Shown here piece after piece: positions 1 to 7,776 of a DNA stretch of 17,465 nucleotides. The notes beneath the pieces were generated by a model. It did no database searches. It had not been told where the DNA came from and saw only the letters and a program-made list of their open reading frames with translations. The stretch is from Candidatus Hydrogenedentota bacterium (lineage in GTDB: Bacteria > Hydrogenedentota > Hydrogenedentia > Hydrogenedentales > JAGMZX01): contig JAKQEQ010000092.1 in NCBI GenBank assembly GCA_029556545.1, positions 1 to 17,465 of the forward strand, in the 5' to 3' direction. Both the position numbers and the translations under genes were made by a program. Each line of letters starts with the position of its first letter. Position 1 is the first letter of the stretch.

Positions 1-572
1 ACGGTGAGTGGGCCGGTGATGTTGTCAAACGCGACATCCCAGCCATCAAACACCCAGCCTACATTGGCCGCGACTATGGGGGCAACAGCAGCATCGCCAT
101 GGGCGATGGTCTGTACGAGATCACCGCCGCCAGTGCGTGTACCCTTGCCGTCCAGGTCGAAAGTCACTTGATGAGTGGCCACGCTGTATTGGGCGGTTAC
201 GGTCAGTGCACCGGTGATGTTGTCAAACGGGACGTCCCAACCGTCAAATACCCAGCCTACATTGGCCGCGACTATGGGGGCAACCGCAGCATCGCCGTGG
301 GCGATGGTCTGTACGAGATCACCGCCGCCAGTGCGTGTGCCCTTGCCGTCCAAATCGAAGGTCACCGTATAGGTGGCCACGTTGTACTGGGCGGTAACGG
401 TGAGGGGGCCGGTGATGTTGTCAAACGCGACATCCCAGCCATCAAACACCCAGCCTGCATTGGCCGCGACGATGGGGGCAACCGCAGCATCGCCGTGAGC
501 GATGGTCTGCACCAGAGCGCCGCCGCCAGTGCGTGTGCCCTTGCCGTCCAGGTTGAAGGTGACGGTGTAGGT
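1..572 (-). repeat. Tandem 198-bp in-frame coding repeats (two full units plus one cut by the edge)
   Basis: The motif GTTGTCAAAC recurs at 21, 219 and 417, an exact 198-bp period (66 codons). In protein order the units are 572-375, 374-177 and 176-1 (cut by the window edge). The copies differ by scattered substitutions and no frame-changing indels. Such close similarity suggests recent expansion or gene conversion, and copy number may vary between strains or be collapsed in assemblies. Confidence 0.92.
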
Positions 573-1373
573 ATTCGAAGTCCATTGCGCGTACAGCGTG
601 TGGTTGGATGTCGCGCCTACGATGGTTGTGGCCGTCACCAGCGTGCCGCCAGTAGACGCTGTATACCATCCGTTGAATGTATAGCCCGTGCGTGAAGTCG
701 TACCCAATGTGCCATAAGCTGCGTTGTAGGTTACGGGCTTGGAGGCTGGACTCGGCGTGGAACCACCCTGTGCGTCAAAGGTCACCGTGAAGTTCTTGGG
801 GGTGCCTTCAATCGAAACATTGTCGAGCCGGGCGCCAGGGTAATCGCCCGAGCTCGTCTGGGTGACACCCTGGAATGTGAATTTCAAACTGGTAATGGGG
901 CTCGGGAAGCTCGTCAGATCCACTGTCCTCACTACCCAGCCGCCTGTTGCGTATACGGTTAGCATATCCGTAGTATTCACCGTCGCCTTGATCCAACATT
1001 GACCAGTAGTACGTTGGTCATTATTGCACGAGAATCTCAGCGTTAATGGGTTGTAGCCGGCGGGATTGATTGAAAACGGCTCGCTTGTCGTAGCTGTACT
1101 TGCGACATTCCTTTGAACCCAGATTATTTGAACGTCCGCTCTCCATTGCATGTCGGCGTCGCCCCTCGTCCAACGATTATTGGCAAAGGGGTCGGTGGAA
1201 AAACTTTCCGGCTGACCGTTTGTTCGGTAGAGGGTCGTCTGCCCGTAAGCCGCGCAGCAAAGCACGCTAAAGAGCAGCATTGTAACACTCAATAAGACGG
1301 AGCGTGCCAAGCCATTTGATAATCTTAGTCTGGGGCGTATCGTCGGGACATTTGTGATCTTACTTTGGGACAT
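1..1373 (-). CDS. Secreted protein with Listeria-Bacteroides (InlB B-type) repeats, C-terminus beyond window
   Basis: Open from ATG at 1373 through the left edge (457 codons and still open), so the C-terminus is missing. The start is supported by AAAGGA at 1382-1387, 8 nt upstream. Residues 24-44 form a hydrophobic signal peptide with likely cleavage after AYG (residue 44). Residues 45-190 are an unrecognised beta-rich module ending in ARLDNVSIEG, which resembles the last strand of carbohydrate-binding jelly-roll domains (inference). Residues about 195-265 match the Listeria-Bacteroides repeat pattern (VTFDAQGG... GYTFNGWYTA... LYAQW). From residue 268 follow near-identical 66-residue units with GWVFDGWDV and GTRTGGG motifs. 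Proteins of this type are exported or surface-anchored, and the repeats act as spacers or adhesive stalks. Any anchor or sorting domain would lie outside the window. Ligand unknown. Confidence 0.88.
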   Translation of the reverse strand, partial: MSQSKITNVPTIRPRLRLSNGLARSVLLSVTMLLFSVLCCAAYGQTTLYRTNGQPESFSTDPFANNRWTRGDADMQWRADVQIIWVQRNVASTATTSEPFSINPAGYNPLTLRFSCNNDQRTTGQCWIKATVNTTDMLTVYATGGWVVRTVDLTSFPSPITSLKFTFQGVTQTSSGDYPGARLDNVSIEGTPKNFTVTFDAQGGSTPSPASKPVTYNAAYGTLGTTSRTGYTFNGWYTASTGGTLVTATTIVGATSNHTLYAQWTSNTYTVTFNLDGKGTRTGGGALVQTIAHGDAAVAPIVAANAGWVFDGWDVAFDNITGPLTVTAQYNVATYTVTFDLDGKGTRTGGGDLVQTIAHGDAAVAPIVAANVGWVFDGWDVPFDNITGALTVTAQYSVATHQVTFDLDGKGTRTGGGDLVQTIAHGDAAVAPIVAANVGWVFDGWDVAFDNITGPLT

Positions 1374-1406
1374 GGTGTGTGTCCTTTCGTTTTTGCTTTT
1401 CACCCT

Positions 1407-1425
1407 CCTGCCCCGCGGGGGCAGG
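1407..1425. repeat. GC-rich perfect hairpin in the leader of the repeat-protein gene
   Basis: CCTGCCCC and GGGGCAGG flank GCG, giving an 8-bp stem starting 34 nt upstream of the minus-strand ATG at 1373. Read on the minus strand it is followed by an A-rich stretch rather than a T-tract, so it does not look like an intrinsic terminator of that strand. It may be a leader structure. The 209-bp gap 1374-1582 holds nothing else I can support, and no clear promoter for the downstream gene. Confidence 0.5.
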
Positions 1426-1582
1426 CACAGCATCACACAAAGTAGGCATGCAGTCCGTTCGAGTCCTGTCCGGCACAGCGTTATCCGGAAAGACAAGGCG
1501 GAACCACGATCATATCCTGTTTTGCGCCTCATCTCTGCTGCCTTTCATGCTATGAGTTGGAGCTTCACAAATTCTTTAGCGT

Positions 1583-2629
1583 TCAAGACGTAATCGTTGT
1601 TCTGCGCGCTTTCAGTTCCACGCACGGGATGAGCCGCTCGACGGGCGCCTTGCCCGGATCGGCGATCAACTCGAGCATGAGTTTCGCCGCTTCCCGGCCC
1701 ATCTCCTCGACCGGTTCCTTCATTGTCGAAAGACTGATGCCGCTGTAGGCCGTGACGGGCAGATCGCCCATGCCCATCAGCGCGACGTCGTCGGGAACCC
1801 GGACGCCCAAGGCGTGGAGTTCCTCGAGCGTCGCCAGCGCCAAGGCGTCGTTTATCGCGAAGAGCGCACCCGGGTGTTCGCCGCCGGGCGCAAACATGCG
1901 GCGCAGAGCGTCGGTCAGGACTTGAGGTCCCGAGGAACCCACGGGGAGCGAGACAAACCCGCGGCCGCTCGCGGGCATGCCGGCTTCCCGCAGCACGGTG
2001 AGCGCGGTTTTCTCTCGGACTCGGTGCATCCGCATGGGGTAGTCCACGCTGACGACTCCGATCCGCCTGCGCCCCGTTGCGATCAAATACTCCATCGCCA
2101 TGTGTGCCGCGGGTCCGGCGTCCCACGCGACGAAACTCAAATCGCGCACGTCCTCCGGACAGTCCCCCAGCAGCACCACGGGCACGCCGGTACGCTGGAA
2201 ATAGGCATAGATTTCGGCCTCTGCAGGGACGGGCTGGCAGATGATGCCCTCGTCCCGTCTTTCGACGCAGGCGCGCAGTTCCTTGCGGGCGCGCCAGGGC
2301 ACGTTTTCGTGGACGGAGATGAACGCCGTGTGTTCGGTCTCATCGAACACGTTGTTCATTCCTTCCAGGATGCCCCGGGCCCATTCGAGCCTGAGGTCGA
2401 TCAGGACGAGGCCGATGGAACCGGACCGACGCAGCCGGAGGTTGCGGGCTATGCCGTTGGGCACGTAGGCAAGATCCGCGGCGGCCTTCAAGACCCGCTG
2501 GGTGGTCTCGGAGGATATCTTGCGGCGTTTGGCCTCGCCGCGCATTACGATGGCCACGGTGGACTGGGAAACGCCGGCGCGCCGGGCCACATCCACACTG
2601 CTTGCCGCCTTGTTTTTGGAACGGTTCAC
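1583..2629 (-). CDS. LacI/GalR-family transcriptional regulator
   Basis: Encodes 348 residues, the usual length for the family. I chose GTG at 2629 because GGAGG (2636-2640) sits 6 nt upstream; an upstream in-frame ATG at 2689 would run the coding sequence through an operator palindrome and lacks support. Residues 11-30 form the LacI helix-turn-helix (SSVDVARRAGVSQSTVAIV), followed by the hinge-helix region YVPNGIARNLR (residues 55-65). The rest is a periplasmic-binding-protein-like sensor (GSIGLVLIDL..., VPVVLLGDCP, RRRIGVVSVDYP, GALFAINDALALATLEELHALGVRVPDDVALMGMGDLP) that normally binds a sugar or sugar derivative. The gene has a strong promoter bearing two operator-like palindromes, so autoregulation is likely. 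The divergent neighbour is a large secreted glycosidase, so control of glycan use is the simplest reading. The effector cannot be named. Confidence 0.93.
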   Translation of the reverse strand: MNRSKNKAASSVDVARRAGVSQSTVAIVMRGEAKRRKISSETTQRVLKAAADLAYVPNGIARNLRLRRSGSIGLVLIDLRLEWARGILEGMNNVFDETEHTAFISVHENVPWRARKELRACVERRDEGIICQPVPAEAEIYAYFQRTGVPVVLLGDCPEDVRDLSFVAWDAGPAAHMAMEYLIATGRRRIGVVSVDYPMRMHRVREKTALTVLREAGMPASGRGFVSLPVGSSGPQVLTDALRRMFAPGGEHPGALFAINDALALATLEELHALGVRVPDDVALMGMGDLPVTAYSGISLSTMKEPVEEMGREAAKLMLELIADPGKAPVERLIPCVELKARRTTITS

Positions 2630-2635
2630 CTTGCG

Positions 2636-2640
2636 CCTCC
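2636..2640 (-). promoter_or_regulatory. Shine-Dalgarno fixing the GTG start of the LacI regulator
   Basis: GGAGG on the minus strand, 6 nt from GTG at 2629. This decides the non-ATG start against the in-frame ATG at 2689, which lies beyond the operator. Confidence 0.8.
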
Positions 2641-2643
2641 ATT

Positions 2644-2657
2644 GTACTACGTAGTAC
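2644..2657. promoter_or_regulatory. Operator-like perfect palindrome O1 (GTACTACGTAGTAC)
   Basis: A 14-bp perfect palindrome with central CG, typical of LacI-family operators. It lies in the 5' leader of the LacI-type gene, just upstream of its Shine-Dalgarno. A related site (O2) is centred 65 bp upstream, about six helical turns, a spacing compatible with cooperative binding or looping. Binding is inferred. Confidence 0.75.
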
Positions 2658-2708
2658 CCACAGCGTGACTTTGCTCCTGCCCCGTGCAAAGCCGCTGATT
2701 CGCCTTGA

Positions 2709-2722
2709 GTACTACGTTATAC
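2709..2722. promoter_or_regulatory. Operator-like imperfect palindrome O2 over the -10 box
   Basis: GTACTACGTTATAC shares the full left half-site of O1 and differs at two positions in the right half. The deviating half supplies the TATAAC -10 hexamer on the minus strand, so a bound repressor would cover the -10 and the start point. Confidence 0.7.
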
Positions 2723-2744
2723 CAGAATCCGACCCCGGTGTCAA
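2716..2744 (-). promoter_or_regulatory. Sigma70-type promoter of the LacI-family gene
   Basis: On the minus strand, TTGACA (2744-2739), a 17-bp spacer, then TATAAC (2721-2716). The -35 is consensus and the -10 matches 5 of 6. Transcription would start near 2709, leaving a leader of about 80 nt that contains O1. Confidence 0.82.
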
Positions 2745-3115
2745 GACAAAAAATGGGGCCCGCCCCGCGCCCCGGAACAGGACCGCAGGAATTACGTCAT
2801 CCGACTCTCGCCTTTTTGCCGGAACCGCAGTTGCGCGTCAAGGTGCTGGCCGCGTGCCCAAGGGCTTTAGCCTGCTTCGTAGTCCCCTATTCGCGCTCGT
2901 CCGCGCCCCCCTTTCCCCGGTCGCACAGGAGGGGGGAAGGGCAGACAGGAATGTCCGCTCCACAAGGTCCCCTCAAGATGCCCATGCCACGCGATTGAAG
3001 CACATGGGCAAGATGCCTATGCCACGCGCTCGCCGCTTGCTTTCGCGTCGTGTCTCCCTGCACGCTTATGGGGCGGACGATGGAAACGCCGCGGGCAGGA
3101 AGGAGAACACAGCAT
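2745..3115. other. Intergenic stretch upstream of the glycosidase gene
   Basis: About 370 bp between the LacI promoter and the plus-strand glycosidase start. I see no convincing gene: the frames open here lack ribosome binding sites and family resemblance. It contains C-rich and G-rich runs able to fold imperfectly (2906-2941) and two copies of a 19-bp repeat (2975-3028). No strong sigma70 promoter for the glycosidase gene is evident; AAGGAG at 3100-3105 is its Shine-Dalgarno. Confidence 0.6.
2975..3028. repeat. Short direct repeat, AAGATGCCYATGCCACGCG, twice at 35-bp spacing
   Basis: Copies at 2975-2993 and 3010-3028 differ at one base (C/T). The intervening CATGGGC can pair with the GCCCATG / GCCTATG inside the repeats, so small hairpins are possible. 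Looks like a dispersed intergenic repeat family, but genome-wide copies cannot be seen here. Confidence 0.6.
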
Positions 3116-6100
3116 ATGAAGACGGCATGCTTTAGCGGTTCGGGTTTGTCCGGGGCAGGGCGCGGGACCGGATGTTCTTTGTCACGTCGGGTCTTCGCGG
3201 GGCTGATGGCGCTGGTAGTGGGGAGTGTGGCCGTCCATGCCGACGTGTTTGTGTCGCCGAACGGGTCCGACGACAACCCGGGGACGAGGGATAAGCCTTT
3301 CGCCACGCTGGAACGGGCCCGGGACGCCGTTCGGGAAATGCGGCGCAGTGGCGCGCTGCCGAAAGACGGCGTGACCGTGTGGCTGCGCGGCGGCGACCAC
3401 GCGCGGACAACGGTTCTGGAACTTACGGCGGAAGACTCGGGCACGGCAGAGGCGCCTATCGTGTGGCGCGGCTACGGCGGGGAGCGGGCGCGCGTGATCG
3501 GCGGGCGCGTGATCAGCGGTTTCCAGCCGGTGGAGGATGACTCGGTGCGCGCGCGGCTGGCGCCCCAGGCGAGGAACCATGTGCTCGTGGCTGACCTTCG
3601 CGCCCAAGGCATTCAGGATTACGGGGAACCGCGGTCGCGGGGGTTCGCGAGGCCGACCGCGCCCGCGCACGGGGAACTCTTCTTCGGCGGCATGCCCATG
3701 ACGGTGGCGCGGTGGCCGAATACAGGCGATTGGGAACACATTGCGGGCTTTCCGGAAGAGGGCGGCGTGGACGACGGTCATGGCACGAACATGGGGGCGC
3801 TTCCCGCCGGGTTCTTCTATGAAGGCGACCGGCCGTCCCGCTGGGAAAACGCCGACGACATCTGGGTGCATGGATACTGGGCCTATGATTGGGCGAACAG
3901 TTATGAGCGCATCGCGGAGCTGGACCCTGTACGCCGTCTTGTTCGGACCGCGGAACCGCATGGGAACTACGGTTTTATCAAGAAACAGCGTTTCCACTTT
4001 CTGAATATCCTGGAAGAACTCGACGAGCCGGGCGAATGGTTCCTGGACCGGCGGACCGGCATGATCTACTTCTGGCCTCCCGCGCCGATCGCATCCGGCG
4101 AGGTGTTGTTCTCGTTGCTGGAGCAGCCGCTGGTGAGATTGACGGACGCGAGTCATGTCGAGCTGCGAGGCATTGTGTTCGAGGCGACGCGCGGCAACGC
4201 GATCGAGATCACGGGCGGCGAGGGGAATAGCGTCGCCGGTTGCCTTCTTCGGAACATCGGCAACTGGGCCGTGATCATCAACGGCGGCACGAACCACAGC
4301 GTTCGCGGTTGCGACGTGTGGGACACGGGCGACGGCGGCGTATCGATGAGCGGCGGGGACCGCCGCACGCTCGCGCCCGGCAACCACGTGGTGGAGAACT
4401 GCCACTTCCAACGGCAGGGCCGCTGGTCGAAGTGCTATGTGCCCGCGGTCTCGATGAACGGCGTGGGATTGCGGGCGTCTCACAATCTCATCCATGACCA
4501 CCCGCACGCGGCCATCCTGTTCGGCGGGAACGACCACCTTATCGAGTTCAACGATATCCACCACATTGCGCTCGAAACGGGCGACGTGGGCGCGATCTAC
4601 GCGGGCCGGGACTACACGATTCGCGGCAACCGCATCCGACGCAACTACATCCACGAGACCGGGGGCGTGGGCATGGGTTCGATGGGCGTCTACATGGATG
4701 ACTGCGTCAGCGGAACCGAGGTTTTCGGGAACGTGTTCTACAAGGTCCACTGGGCGATGTTTATCGGCGGCGGGCGGGATCACCGCGTCGAGAACAACCT
4801 CTTTGTCGACTGCGACCCGGCGGTGCGCGCCGACGCGCGGGGCCTCGACAGGAGTCCGGTCTGGCGCAACATGGTGGACAAGACGATGCGGGACCGGCTG
4901 AACGCGGTTCCGCTTGAACTTTATCGTGAACGGTATCCGGAATTGAAGACCCTCGACGCCTATTACGGCCCGCCGGGCGGCGAGCCGATTGTCGGGGACG
5001 CCTTCACGGGCATCCCTCCCGAGGGCAACGTGATTGCGCGGAACGTGTGCATCGGCGCATGGAAGGAGATCACGTGGCACGCGGATGAGAAGACGTTTGA
5101 TATTCGAGACAATTTCGTCACGGATGACATGGGGCAGGTCGGCGGTCCCAAGACCGGCTTCAAGCTGCCCGCGGATTCGCCGGCTTGGGAAAACGGCTTC
5201 AAGCCGATTCCCTTTGACGAGATCGGCCTACGACCCGACGCGGACCGGGAACGGCTCGCACGCATGCACGGGACGTTGCATCGGGCGGCATGGATGGCGG
5301 AGGGTACTTACGGCGTAATGACGCACTATCTGATTGCGCCGCCGGGGTCGTCGGCTGAAGAGCGGACGGCCGCATTCAACGGGACCGTCGCAGCGTTCGA
5401 TCTGGACTTCTTCCTGCGACAGTTTGAGGACAGCCGCGCGGATTGGCTGATCTTCACCATCGGGCAGAATACGGGCTATTACTGCGGTCCGAATGCGTTT
5501 CTTGACCGCGTCGCGCCGGGCCACACCTCGGAAAGGAATCTGGTTCTGGAGCTTGCGGAGCGGGTGCAGAAACTGGGTAAGCGCTTCATCGCGTACCTGC
5601 CCGCTGAAGTGGCCGGACAGAGCGATGAGATCAAGCGGGCTTTCGGCTGGGACGAGAGCGATCAGAGCGCGTTTCTCCGGAATTACCTGGAATTTGTGCG
5701 GGCATACGCGACGGTTTTGGGCCGGACCTGTGATGGCTGGTGGTTTGACGGGTGCTATGATCCCATCCACAAAGGAGCATGGAACTGGCAGGATTGGAGC
5801 GACGCCGCGCGATTGGGGAACCCGGATGCCGTAATTGCTTTCAATGACGGCGCTTTCTGCGTGGGACGCGAGAAGCCGGTGTCGCCGTTGCAGGATTACC
5901 ACGCGGGCGAGGTCCATATGCTGGAAGAGAGCAGGATTCGCTTTGACTTCATGACCCCGGCGAAGGACGTTTACAGGAATGAAGATGGGTACTTGCGCGT
6001 GCGCGGGAAAGCCCCGGTCTACTACATGCCAACGTCGCAGTTCGTCGACGGCGTCCAGTGGCACGCATTGGTTCCCATCGATTCGTCGTTCATGGCGCCC

Positions 6101-6280
6101 GTGATTCCGGATCAGCATTACGAGGACGGGGCGCTCCTCAAGTTCCTCATGGACTGCAAAGCGGTTCGAGGAGCGGTCACGCTGAATGTGCCCATCGACA
6201 CGTCAAACGGGCACATACCCGCCGCGACCGCGGCGCAGATCAAACGCCTGGGTGAAGCCCTTGTTCAGGAGTCCCGATAG
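3116..6280 (+). CDS. Secreted two-domain glycosidase: GH141-like beta-helix plus GH29-like C-terminal domain
   Basis: Encodes 1054 residues. ATG 3116 follows AAGGAG (3100-3105); the longer frame from 3050 adds 22 residues before the signal peptide. Residues 23-42 (SRRVFAGLMALVVGSVAVHA) form a signal peptide with an SRR motif that could be Tat-type. Residues 43-110 carry the opening seen in GH141-like right-handed beta-helix proteins (DVFVSPNGSDDNPGTRDKPF, ATLERARDAV), and to about residue 700 there are parallel beta-helix rungs (NHVVENCHF, IRGNRIRRNYIHETGG, VENNLFVDCDPA). Residues about 720-1054 form a separate domain with DWLIFTIGQNTGYYCGPN (776-793) and CDGWWFDGCYD (872-882), resembling GH29 alpha-L-fucosidases; D878 is the likely nucleophile by comparison. 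Both families have fucosidase members, so a bifunctional enzyme on a fucose-bearing glycan is plausible. Substrate is inferred, not shown. Confidence 0.83.
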   Translation: MKTACFSGSGLSGAGRGTGCSLSRRVFAGLMALVVGSVAVHADVFVSPNGSDDNPGTRDKPFATLERARDAVREMRRSGALPKDGVTVWLRGGDHARTTVLELTAEDSGTAEAPIVWRGYGGERARVIGGRVISGFQPVEDDSVRARLAPQARNHVLVADLRAQGIQDYGEPRSRGFARPTAPAHGELFFGGMPMTVARWPNTGDWEHIAGFPEEGGVDDGHGTNMGALPAGFFYEGDRPSRWENADDIWVHGYWAYDWANSYERIAELDPVRRLVRTAEPHGNYGFIKKQRFHFLNILEELDEPGEWFLDRRTGMIYFWPPAPIASGEVLFSLLEQPLVRLTDASHVELRGIVFEATRGNAIEITGGEGNSVAGCLLRNIGNWAVIINGGTNHSVRGCDVWDTGDGGVSMSGGDRRTLAPGNHVVENCHFQRQGRWSKCYVPAVSMNGVGLRASHNLIHDHPHAAILFGGNDHLIEFNDIHHIALETGDVGAIYAGRDYTIRGNRIRRNYIHETGGVGMGSMGVYMDDCVSGTEVFGNVFYKVHWAMFIGGGRDHRVENNLFVDCDPAVRADARGLDRSPVWRNMVDKTMRDRLNAVPLELYRERYPELKTLDAYYGPPGGEPIVGDAFTGIPPEGNVIARNVCIGAWKEITWHADEKTFDIRDNFVTDDMGQVGGPKTGFKLPADSPAWENGFKPIPFDEIGLRPDADRERLARMHGTLHRAAWMAEGTYGVMTHYLIAPPGSSAEERTAAFNGTVAAFDLDFFLRQFEDSRADWLIFTIGQNTGYYCGPNAFLDRVAPGHTSERNLVLELAERVQKLGKRFIAYLPAEVAGQSDEIKRAFGWDESDQSAFLRNYLEFVRAYATVLGRTCDGWWFDGCYDPIHKGAWNWQDWSDAARLGNPDAVIAFNDGAFCVGREKPVSPLQDYHAGEVHMLEESRIRFDFMTPAKDVYRNEDGYLRVRGKAPVYYMPTSQFVDGVQWHALVPIDSSFMAPVIPDQHYEDGALLKFLMDCKAVRGAVTLNVPIDTSNGHIPAATAAQIKRLGEALVQESR

Positions 6281-6350
6281 TCGTCGTTGCGGCCACCGTG
6301 ATCAGCCTCGTGACACGTGCGGGGCGAGTTATAGCCGGGCGGCCCCTTCG

Positions 6351-7571
6351 TTAGACCGTGAGTCCGGCGAGGTCCACCTCGAGGCGCTTATTCTCAGCCA
6401 TCAATTCCTTCAGGGTCATGCGGTCCTTGCGGGCGGCGGCTTCTCGTCCGAGGATGGTGACGAGACAGCCGTCGACCGAACGTCGGACGGTCGGGTTGTC
6501 GTGGCGGCCCTTGACGATGTCGTCGTGGAAGGTGGCAATGTTACGCACGGCGCCAGCCGCGTAGAGGTTGTCGACCGTACCGCCTTCATACTCTTTTGGT
6601 CCGCCGCGCAGGAAGGCGCTGCCCCAGTAATTGAGTTGCGCATAGGCGGACGCGCCGTAGACCTGACAGGTGAGGGCGCCCGGGGCCGTGTTGGGCAAGG
6701 CCACGGCCGCGTGGTTCAGGACGAGGCCGTCGTCAAACTCGTACACGACGGAGCAGACGTCCCGCGCGTCGCCGTGCGGCTCGGGGCGGCAGACACGAGA
6801 CGCGCCCGAGGCCGCCACTGGATTATCGCCGATGACCCATAACGCCGCGTCGACGGCGTGGATGTCGTAATTCACGATGTAGTCGCCGCCGAGGGCCACG
6901 TCGTTCACCCAGATCAGGCCTTGCAGGCGGCTCTCGATGGTGGCCGTCTTCGGCGGGTCCTGGAAGCCGCCGCCGTAGCCGTAGGTCTGTACATAGGCGA
7001 GGCTGCCGAGGCCGCCATCGAGGATGCGCTGTCGCACTTCGATGTTGACGGGGTCGGTGGGCATCTGGTAGTCGACGAAGAAACAGCGGTCCTTGCGCGC
7101 GGCTTGTTGGGCCGCCGCGTCGATGGCGAGACAGCCAGGCACATCGACGGCCACGGGCTTGGCCATGTAGACATGGAGCCCGGCGTCGCACGCGGCGGCG
7201 GCGTGTTGCGGGAAGAAGTAGGGCGGCGTTTCGAGGAAGACGGCTTCGACGCCGCTCGCGATAAGGTCCCGATAGCCTGAAAGGCCGGAGAAGCAGTGTG
7301 AGTCCGGCACGTCGAATTGCCTGCCCACGCCCCGCGCACGTTCCGGGAAGTAATCCGCCACCGCCGCGATCTCGTAGCCGCCGTGGTCACGCACCATCGA
7401 GGCGATCATTCGGCCGCGTCCGCCCAAACCGATCGCGCCGGCCTTGATGCGGGAGTTGGCCGCGCTCCCGAGCGCGGTCGACGCGGCCATGACGAGAAAA
7501 GAGGTCGCGGCCGATTGCCGGACAAACCCGCGCCGCGTGATGCGTTCAGATGTGTCATTCCTGGAACTCAT
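6351..7571 (-). CDS. Tat-exported Gfo/Idh/MocA-family oxidoreductase
   Basis: Encodes 406 residues. ATG 7571 is preceded by GAGGG at 9 nt; a longer in-frame extension upstream has no family similarity. Residues 12-37 are a twin-arginine signal (TRRGFVRQSAATSFLVMAAS). Residues 43-140 form the NAD(P)-binding Rossmann fold (AGAIGLGGRGR, then VYMAKPVAV). The usual EKP motif is AKP, with Lys138 kept. GGDYIVNYDIHAVDAALW (from 228) supplies the conserved His238 and Asp241 of the C-terminal domain. Exported members are abundant in planctomycete-like genomes and act on sugars or sugar-like polyols, often with a tightly held cofactor. It is convergent with the glycosidase gene (70-bp gap) and divergent from the glycyl radical enzyme gene (205-bp gap). 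Substrate unknown. Confidence 0.9.
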   Translation of the reverse strand: MSSRNDTSERITRRGFVRQSAATSFLVMAASTALGSAANSRIKAGAIGLGGRGRMIASMVRDHGGYEIAAVADYFPERARGVGRQFDVPDSHCFSGLSGYRDLIASGVEAVFLETPPYFFPQHAAAACDAGLHVYMAKPVAVDVPGCLAIDAAAQQAARKDRCFFVDYQMPTDPVNIEVRQRILDGGLGSLAYVQTYGYGGGFQDPPKTATIESRLQGLIWVNDVALGGDYIVNYDIHAVDAALWVIGDNPVAASGASRVCRPEPHGDARDVCSVVYEFDDGLVLNHAAVALPNTAPGALTCQVYGASAYAQLNYWGSAFLRGGPKEYEGGTVDNLYAAGAVRNIATFHDDIVKGRHDNPTVRRSVDGCLVTILGREAAARKDRMTLKELMAENKRLEVDLAGLTV

Positions 7572-7695
7572 GGCGTTGATCCCTCGTTGGTCGTTGTGGT
7601 CCGCCGCGCAGTATGTGCGCGCGTGGGAGAGGCAATCAACCCGACATCGGCGGGGTCGGCGGGCGCGATTTCGTGGGCACGACGGCGGCGCGTTG

Positions 7696-7725
7696 TTGGA
7701 AGTGATTCCGGTTAGCCTATATACT
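7696..7725 (+). promoter_or_regulatory. Putative sigma70 promoter of the glycyl radical enzyme cluster
   Basis: TTGGAA (7696-7701), an 18-bp spacer, then TATACT (7720-7725); TATATA at 7718-7723 gives a 16-bp alternative. Transcription would start near 7732, about 45 nt before the ATG. It is the only AT-rich hexamer pair on the plus strand in the 205-bp divergent gap. A weaker minus-strand candidate for the oxidoreductase (TTGATT...CATACT) is not convincing. Confidence 0.5.
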
Positions 7726-7776
7726 GCCTTGGGGGGCCGGGGAACTGGGTTGCAAGCACACGAGAGCGGTCTTCCC

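Noticed and set aside
99-695. Plus-strand open frame of 198 codons over the left repeats
   Set aside because: It is the antisense of the periodic coding repeats; the minus strand carries the signal peptide, ribosome binding site and family motifs.
1407-1425. GC-rich hairpin considered as an intrinsic terminator of the LacI gene
   Set aside because: On the minus strand it is followed by A-rich sequence rather than a T-tract, so only a leader hairpin is reported.
1457-1466. tRNA T-loop-like string GTTCGAGTCC
   Set aside because: The neighbouring bases do not form a T-stem and no acceptor, D or anticodon arm fits, so no tRNA or clear tRNA fragment is called.
2906-2941. C-rich and G-rich runs as a strong hairpin or G-quadruplex
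   Set aside because: Pairing is imperfect and the G-runs are not four evenly spaced tracts; too weak to call.
3182-5080. Long minus-strand open frame (632 codons) opposite the glycosidase
   Set aside because: A high-GC shadow frame with His/Arg/Val-rich sequence and no family resemblance, lying under a well-supported gene.
6281-6350. Possible bidirectional terminator between the convergent glycosidase and oxidoreductase genes
   Set aside because: No stem-loop with a T-tract on either strand could be seen in the 70 bp.
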